Source: Strigops habroptila
Lineage: Eukaryota; Chordata; Aves; Psittaciformes; Psittacidae
DNA length: 64,000 bases
NCBI RefSeq assembly: GCF_004027225.2
Contig: NC_044277.2
Location: 87,680,283 to 87,744,282 of the forward strand
Direction of reading: 5' to 3'
Shown: positions 56,801 to 64,000 of the stretch, piece after piece
How the letters are laid out: each line of letters begins with the position of its first letter
Position numbering within the stretch: the stretch's first letter is position 1
Made by a program: the position numbers and the translations under genes
The notes under the pieces: model-generated
Database searches by the model: none
Told to the model about the DNA's origin: nothing
What the model saw: the letters and a program-made list of their open reading frames with translations, nothing else

Positions 56801-59800
56801 GAAGGTTTGTATCAGCTTTGCTGTTGTTGAGCATCAATTTTTTTTAATATTCATAATAAAATCTTGCCTTCGAACATAAATACTTCTTCCCACTAAAAAT
56901 ATCTCGTTGTGGGGTTTCTGTTTTCCCTGATTGATAAAGAAAACAACAAAGCAAAATCCAAAATATTAAGAGCATAATTATGAGAAAAGGATTTCTAATG
57001 AAAATACTTATTAGAAAACATATTGCATTTACCAGGGTTTTTTTAAGTCACGGGCCTTATCTCAGTGCCTACAGTAGAGGCCGAGCGTTCTGTTTCACCC
57101 ACACTTTTTCTAGCTTAACCTAAAGCAGATTTGCTTAAGCTTCTGATTTTTTCCACATGGTAAAGGCAGAAACTTTGTCTTCTTCCCATAGAAGAGGCTT
57201 TCTAATGCTGAATGGAAAGATCTTTTAACAGTTTGAATGGATGCTATCCTCAATAAGATAAACCTTCTATCTAAAATATTTTCCAGCTCAGATTTTCCTC
57301 TGATGGAAAGATATGGAGTGATTCTTTCCATGCATTTGGGTAACAGGGTAAGAAATAATGTTGCTAGAAGCTCTTCAGGATTTTGAAATACAAAGGCGTT
57401 GTTATTTGGGTTTGGGTTTTTTTTTTAATGTCTTTGGATGAAAAACGTAGGTCAGAAAGAGTCTGTGAGGTTATATACATCAACACCTCACCGAGACATC
57501 AAGCATGTGGAATTCTATATTGCAGTGATTATGCTTTAAAAAATGCCTGAAAGAATTCTCATCAGCTACCCAAACAAGTGCATGTATATCAGGTAGTCAC
57601 AGGTCTTCAGAAAACAAACAAAAAAGTCCCCAGAAAAACCCTCCTTGGAGCTGGCCTATTTCCTGTAATTTTCTAACTAGCGTAAAGTAGCCAGAATCTG
57701 TGGTCTAGACTGGTTTGTTCTGCAGATATTTTTTTTTTTTCTTGGGGATTTACAAACCACAGAGAGTTGGAATGGATCAGAATAAATATTTGCTCATGCA
57801 CCTACTGATTAGAGCTTTCAAAGTCCCCAATCTTGTTACAACACACATGTGAGCATTAGCATTCACACAGGTTAGGTAAACACAAGGGGTTTCCTCTCTA
57901 CCCACTTCTCCCCTTCTCCCCCCTCCCCAATTTCAGTTTAATGGAGACAACACTTTAAATGTGGTGTGTTTTTCTTTTGGTATCCCACCATGTTTTCTGC
58001 CCGGCAATTCTCTGAGAGACTGTTATTGTACCAGAGAGCACATTTTTTAGGATCTTTTTATTCCCCTTCCTTAGTATCAAGCATATTATTACTCATCTTG
58101 GAGCGCTTCATCGCTGCTGTTTCTGAATTGGAGATTTCTCCAAGTATGATAGTATGATTAGCTGCAGCTAATAACATCAATTATACAACATTTAGGTTCT
58201 CCTGGTCTCATGTTTTGACTGGAGGAAGTTCTTTACTAGGACATGCCATATAATTAATTGCCCTTTTTCTGCATGCAAACATTGTATGAAGCTTTAGCCC
58301 TGCTGTCTCTATCGGAGAACAGCAGTAAAAACATTCAGTCATGCGAGCCCCAACCCCACTTGTTAGGATGGTTTAATGTGCAGGGGTAAAAGTGATTTCG
58401 TAAATGTGCATTAAAAAGGGGTTTGCTTGTCAGATGGCCCTCCTGTCTGCATGTTTGTAGAGAGAGTGCATTGAGGTGCTAGCCTAATCCAAACTTTGTA
58501 ATAGTTGATGGTTTCCTTATTAAAACACAGACCAAAACCATCTAAGTATGTCAGCTGTCTCCCTGGAGTGTTGCTAACACTGTCACATCTATAGCATTAT
58601 CATCCTGCAGTAACTTTAAAAAAGAAGAAAAATAATATACTTAAAAAACCCAAACAAACCCAGATCTTTTTTATAGCCAGTGTGCTTGTCACCGAGTCAT
58701 AAACTAAAATCTGTGTCTGGGCAATTCAGTTGTTGACAACAAAAGATAAAAGAGTTATTTTGAGATGAAAATTTGAAATTGGTTGTGGGTACTTATTTCA
58801 ATTGATCTCTCTGTATATTTACAAAAGGTTGGAGAGTCTTGATGTTTTTCTCCAAGGATGGCATGTGACCAGCCAAGGCAAGAGCGGAGGGCATTACGAA
58901 GAGAGAAGGAGTGGAAAAATAAAATCAGTGATGACAAGGCTGGATTGGGTGGGGCAGAGAAATACTGGGATAGCCAAACAGCAGGGACATGAATTGCAGA
59001 GAGTGAAGATACAGAAGCCAAATATCTAAAAATTAATCTGTGGGCAAGCGGCTCTGCTGAGAATTTTAACACCTTCTCTTTTCTTCTTTATAAAGTCTGT
59101 ATCCAGGAACCTTAAATGAGCAGGATGCTGATCATTTAAGGAAAAGGGTCAAGATAAACTGAAAGCCAGAAATGCCTACATACACTGGGTTGGTTTTAAA
59201 CCAGCGAGATTTACTAATTTCCTATTTGTTAACCTGAGGACTTATGGAGTCAGTTTATGTGCCATTACTTTAAGACCATTTGTATGTAACTTTAATTTTT
59301 AAATACTTAGAGCCCAAGGATTGCTTTGTGTATTTGACGAGAGTGAAGGGATGGGGTGGAAGAGAAGGGGGAAAAAAAAAATAGTATAACTTGGCAGAGG
59401 CTTCGCTTTTCCTGCTGGATGTTTTTCAGGTGAACTACCCAGCTATGCTACTGTATTAAAATGAGTCCAACTATGTGGAACTAAGGATTATTCCACAAAT
59501 CCTCTTTTAATAGTTCTTTAAATGGTGTTTTTCCTTTAGTTTTACTTTTTCCCTAGGATTTCCTAACCTGACCGGGACTTTCTCACCTTTCCCAAAGCAT
59601 TGCATCTCCCTGGCTTTTGACCAGGCTGGGCACCATGCTCCATGGCTGGGAAGAGGAGCTGTGTCCCCCACAGTCCTGCTGCGGGGCTGCAGTCACTGAT
59701 GGCTTTATCAGATGGACAGAGACATTCCAAGTATGCATCTGGTCACTGGGGGATATGGGAATATAAAAAAGTAATGAAAAAGGAAGGCTTAGAGAACAGC

Positions 59801-62800
59801 TGTAAAGCGAACTGGGGCTTTTTGTCAAGTTTTGTTTCTTAGTTTAGTTTCTTTTTTAAAGGGTGAAATTCTTTAACCCTACGCAGATTGTTAAAGATGT
59901 GTGATATAACTTTCTTTTCTTTTTAAATACATGTTTTGAGAAACTGAAAAGCTGCAGGTTAGGTAAAACTATTAATGACAATTTTGTGACCTCTGCTCCA
60001 ACCGCCCACAGCGGCTGCAAATTTTTAGATGTCTGATGGCTGCTTGGCTCTCTGCAGCATTGTTATATTGCTTGACAGCAGATGAGATTTCAGAGGTAAA
60101 AAAGTCACCTCCCAAACTGCACCGTGCTGGCATGACCAGTGAGCAGATGAAAAAACAAGATTTCAGTGGTTTGGTAGGGCAGGAGACCTCTGTTTTTATG
60201 ACCAAGGCATGCCAGGAGCTCACTCTGGTTGACTCCAGCTACATCCTTCCTGTGGGTTTCATAGAGGACAATGTGCCCTGAATTCATCCTGTCTAAACCA
60301 AGATCCATGTGGTGAAGGGCTTATACCATGGTCCTTCCTAAGTGAAGGCTCTGAGGACATACTGGGTAGGCTTCCCCCTTCTGTTTTTCCACAGGCATCT
60401 GCTTCTGGTGGGTGCAAGACAGATGGCAGGGAGCTTTGGTTGGAGCAGGCATGGCTGGTCCCATGTAACGTGGCTGTCATGGAGGAGTGTGAACTTGGAG
60501 CTGTGCAGGGCACAGAGCAAGACCCTGAGCAAGGGTTGGGTAAGTGTGTATGGTGGGGACAAAACATGGCATAGCACAAGTGGGAGAGCTTTGCAGGATG
60601 TTATTGCCTCAGGAAGAGGGACAGTTACCTCACATTGCCGTAGTCACTGTAAAATATTCTGGGATTTCTGTGTTTAGTTTTCTTCAGTTTTTGTGATCAC
60701 AGCTATTAAGCGCTTCCCAGATGTGTTAGGGTTGCGCACTGAGAACCCTAAGGGACTTCATGGCCCACCTGCAATGCTGGAGAAGGCTGCGGAAGTGGTG
60801 AGACTTCTTCCATCTCTTTTTCTTTGTCCTTTGCTCTCCCTTCAGCTCTTTTATTTGGCCCTACAAGAAGAGTGTGCTGATAAGCAGGGCTGTCCACATG
60901 TTGCAGGCAATCAGGCTCCTCATCACCTCTGGAGAACGGAGGTCATGTCTGCCTTCACAGGTGGTTTGGCAGGGTGGGAGTAATCAGGGTGGCCAGCGCT
61001 GGGGCTCCTTAAATCTCCTTTAGAGAGGGTTGCCTTTGCTTCTCTCTCCTCCAGTCCCCAGGTCTAGATGTAATGCCATGTAGATCTTCAGAGCTGTGGC
61101 ATCTTCTTACCTTGACTCTCCTGGAGAGCATTTGCTTTGTAGCCATGTTGAACACTGGGAACTTGTGGCATTTCCAGATCATGATTTTACTCTTTTAATT
61201 CCTGCCATCACTTTCTACCCTCTATAGGTGCAGGGCTTTCTCCTTTCTCATGTCTTCTCTTTTCTCTGGCTGATACCAATCCAGTGTCTTTTGTGCTCCC
61301 TCACAGAGTGCCCTGCCAGTTCTCCGTGGTCTTTGGCTGGATGCTGTTTAATGCAGTCCTTTGAAATTGGAGCCCTGTGTAAAATACTCAACAGTAAATA
61401 ATAAGTGACACAACAGCATTTCATGGTGTCCGCTGGAGTCATGTCAGTGATGCTGCCATTACAGTGTGGTGGTGTAGGCTTCTGCACAGCATGACAAGCT
61501 CTGAAGCGCAGCTGATTTTTTCTGTGTATTGGTGTCTCGAGTGCTAGATTAAACCTTTTCAATAATTTATAAAACCTTAAGCACTCTGGGCAGTATTTTT
61601 ACAGGGAGTGATTACGCTGTGTTCAGGAGATATCTTTTTCAACTGGGCTATTAAATGAAAAGCTGAAGCCTGCCTGTAATACAAAGAGATGAGTGCTCGA
61701 CAAAATGAAAGCGTGCAACTTATCTTTTAAGCAGTTTTATGTTGCCAGCTTTCTTACTTGTTGGTTGATTCACAGTCTTACTGTGAACACAAAACCTCCC
61801 CTGTGAAAAAAGCAGAGAGGGAAATGCCCATAAATTAAATAAACCAAAACTTTCTCACTTTGCACAACCTTGATTTTGAAATGTAGCTCAAACGTGCGAG
61901 TGAATTGGTTTGGACTGCCTTAAATTCCTGCGGAAGGGCAGATAATTTTGAGAGATGACGCAAGATGAGCCAGGCAACTGCTACACCATTTACAAACTCC
62001 TGAAAACATTTCCAGACCCAGTCGGTGCACCCGGGGCAGCTGTACACTTCCAGGGAGCTGCGTGCCGGTGGCCATGCCAGCAGGAAATGTGGCGTGACCT
62101 GTGGTGAGCCTGGAGGGTGGGAAACGCTGCGAGCAGAACATTTCCACGGGTGGCTCTAAGCGTCCCAGGCAGTTACTGTGTGGGCATGGATGCAGGAGTA
62201 AACATAAAGCCAAGGGAGCAAACAGGAGTGGAGCATGCTCTACCCTCCACGTGTGTAGCTGCAAAGTGCTTCCTATCGTGTGTCCCTGCTCCCAGGCTGA
62301 CAGCATTGCCTTCTTCCCCAAATGCTGGTCTGCATGCCTGAAACCTGGCTGTGAAGTAGAAATGGTTTTTGGAAAGCATAATATTATTTTAATCATAAAT
62401 TATTTGGAAATGCAATACAGAAATAGCTCCAGATCAGTTCTTCCAGAGGGGTGTTTTCGCAGTCAGGGTATTTATCAACTTCTCAGTGGGAACTGGATTA
62501 ATATTGCCACAAAAATGCAAACAGTAGTGCCTTTGATAAAGCAATTTGGCATCTCTTAAGCAGAAAGATGTTTTGTTTTCCTAAGATACAACACTGTTTT
62601 CAGTGCAGGGACCTGCCGTATGTGCCAGCATATGGAAAGAAAATACCGTTTTTGTTAACATTTGTGTTTGGAAGCTGTGGGGAGGGGATGAAGGTGGTGG
62701 CTGCCTTTGCGGTTGCAAAGTGATCTCTGTTATTGCTAGGGAACAGCACAGGAAGCCCAGAAGTGAATGCTAGTTGCAGAGATGCCGGTGGCCTGCAGTC

Positions 62801-63347
62801 AGCCTCCCGGCCTTAGCTCCCCCCCAGAGTGTTCTGCCAAAGGCTCTCCTCCTCCTCCTTACATTCAGTTTAGTTCTTCCCATCATGTTCTGGAGCGAGG
62901 CTGGTCCCCATTGCTGCCTGCCTCCCAGTGCAGTGTGGAAAAGCTTTACTGGCCATACAGTAGGCATCTTTGTGGATACTGTAAAAACGCCTTTTAGTAC
63001 TTTCTGGTGTCCCATGGGTATTACATGTTTGGTTAGTGCATTATTTTGATTTTTAGACTGCCTTTGGTTCAAGAGTCCTGAAAGGAAGCTGTTGTGCAAC
63101 TGTTTTAATCTGATTTTATAAGCCGATTCCAGCTTGATTCCAGCACAAAGAAACAAAGAGGAGCCCATTGTATTTTTTTTGTCCAAAAGTAAAAGGTCCC
63201 CCTCCTTTGAAGATCTTCTATAGAATGTTACATTTAGAGAGTGATTTGCTATTGTTTAAATTTAATCTCCATAATTACAGTGGGATTGGATTAATGATGG
63301 GTTATTTTTCTGAGTCATTATCTGGCACTCACAGGTATTGAGCATAA
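50841..63347. other. BMP6: Intron segment, no gene recognised
   Basis: The longest stretch without an identified mobile element. It contains T runs (51023-51037, 51477-51490, 57729-57740) and a degenerate tandem duplication at 54952-55021. The longest open frame, 169 codons at 53540-54049 on the + strand, has no family resemblance. No BMP6 exon 2 was recognised. Confidence 0.5.
54952..55021 (+). repeat. Degenerate tandem duplication, about 42-bp period
   Basis: GTGGAAAGGAGTTTTCACGA with GACTCTTA at 54952-54979 recurs as GTGGAAAAGGGTTTTCATGA with AACTCTTA at 54994-55021, with a few substitutions. Confidence 0.75.
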
Positions 63348-63450
63348 AGCCAGGTCTTTATTGGATGTAAACTGGCATCGCTCCACTGAAGTTAGTGGAA
63401 TAATTCCACTTTCTACTGTGGTGGTCCAGATTTTATATTATACCTGTTTC
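63348..63450. repeat. Degenerate ancient dispersed repeat (family unassigned)
   Basis: TTGGATGTAAACTGGCATCG, CTCCACTGAAGTTAGTGGAA and CCAGATTTTATATTATACCT resemble the dispersed reptile/bird motif 'ggtgtaaatcagcatagctccattgaagtcaatgga ... ccagatttacacc'. It appears related in style to the remnant at 5104-5290. Identified by eye. Confidence 0.45.
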
Positions 63451-64000
63451 AAAGAAAGCACCATTTTAAAGTTTGTTGGCCTTGAATCTTCTTATTTTTA
63501 AGCTGTCTTGAATCTTCTTGCAGTTGCATTGTATTTATGGTAGCACAGCTAGCTGTTGTCTCTAGACCACCTCAGCTGGACCCGAACAAATCAACAAAAG
63601 GTGCAATGTCATGTTCAACCGTAAGTATCTTGGCTTTTTTTTTCCTGTTTAAAAACTTCTTTTTACCCTCAAGAACGCAGATGGGAAAAGTTCATTACTG
63701 ATGTCTGGTGAGCTTTTACGTGCTCTTATCTATGAGAACAAACTGCAAATCCAGGGGAGATGCCTGGAAAGCAGAGGGAGGGACTGCTCCTTTTTTGAAA
63801 TGGGCTATTTTTGCTCATTCTGCTTTTCAGAAGGGGGTGAAAAGGCAGGGATCTGGGGAGACCCGGTATGTAGGAGCATAGCAGCAGGAGCAGTAGGCAA
63901 TGCATTTGATGTAAGTAGTGGATTTAGGATGTTGCTGCAGTGGGTTAGACTGCATGTCTCTTTAGCCTGGTATCCAGCTGACAGTGGCATGTACTATATG
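63451..64000. other. BMP6: Right edge of window, intron, nothing recognised
   Basis: Ordinary sequence to the window end, including a small repeat of CTTGAATCTTCTT at about 63481-63519. No exon was recognised. Confidence 0.5.

Larger units (their letters stand above)
6826..64000 (+). other. BMP6: BMP6 intron 1 (5' part, continues beyond window)
   Basis: Everything after the exon 1 donor is read as intron 1 because I found no stretch encoding the exon 2 sequence expected after FVNLVE (the conserved KEFKFNLSQIP-like region) and no other exon of the family. A very long first intron is known for mammalian BMP6. A small exon in diverged sequence could still be missed by eye. Confidence 0.75.

Noticed and set aside
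6826..64000. Search for BMP6 exon 2 and later exons or a nested gene
   Set aside because: No segment encoding the expected prodomain or cystine-knot motifs was seen on the + strand, so no further exon is reported.

Overview
This window is vertebrate genomic DNA, almost certainly from a bird. Several truncated CR1 LINEs carry the avian 3' tail (ATTCTATGATT-type ends; in reverse, ATAGAATCATAGAATGG). SINEs are scarce and very old, and the one coding exon has split-codon GT splice structure. No prokaryotic operons, CRISPR arrays, rRNA or convincing tRNA genes are seen.

The only protein-coding sequence I can support is exon 1 of BMP6 (bone morphogenetic protein 6) at 6399-6825 on the + strand. 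It sits in a CpG island of about 1.3 kb (roughly 5725-7020). It encodes a signal peptide and the first part of the TGF-beta propeptide, and it ends in a phase-1 donor (GTGAGT at 6826). The mature cystine-knot domain lies on later exons that are not here. I found no sequence matching exon 2, so 6826-64000 is read as intron 1, which runs off the right edge.

Layout: 1-5725 is upstream flank with no gene recognised, including an old dispersed-repeat remnant at about 5104-5290. 5725-6398 holds the promoter and 5' leader, with a 20-bp palindrome around TATTTA, two short upstream ORFs and a run of G-quadruplex-type sequence just before the start codon. 6399-6825 is exon 1. The rest is intron with six recognisable CR1 3' fragments (13033, 15483, 21992, 28774, 31526, 50478), one older CR1-like remnant (31405), several degenerate older repeats, microsatellites (GTTT, GT, ATTC), strand-biased T/G or A/C tracts and a few perfect hairpins.

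BMP6 is a secreted ligand. In this window the leader elements would set how much of it is made, and any enhancers in intron 1 would set where. I found no evidence of a new gene system. The more unusual items are the structured, uORF-bearing leader, the palindrome at the island edge, and perfect short hairpins (18-bp and 14-bp stems) in otherwise unremarkable intron.
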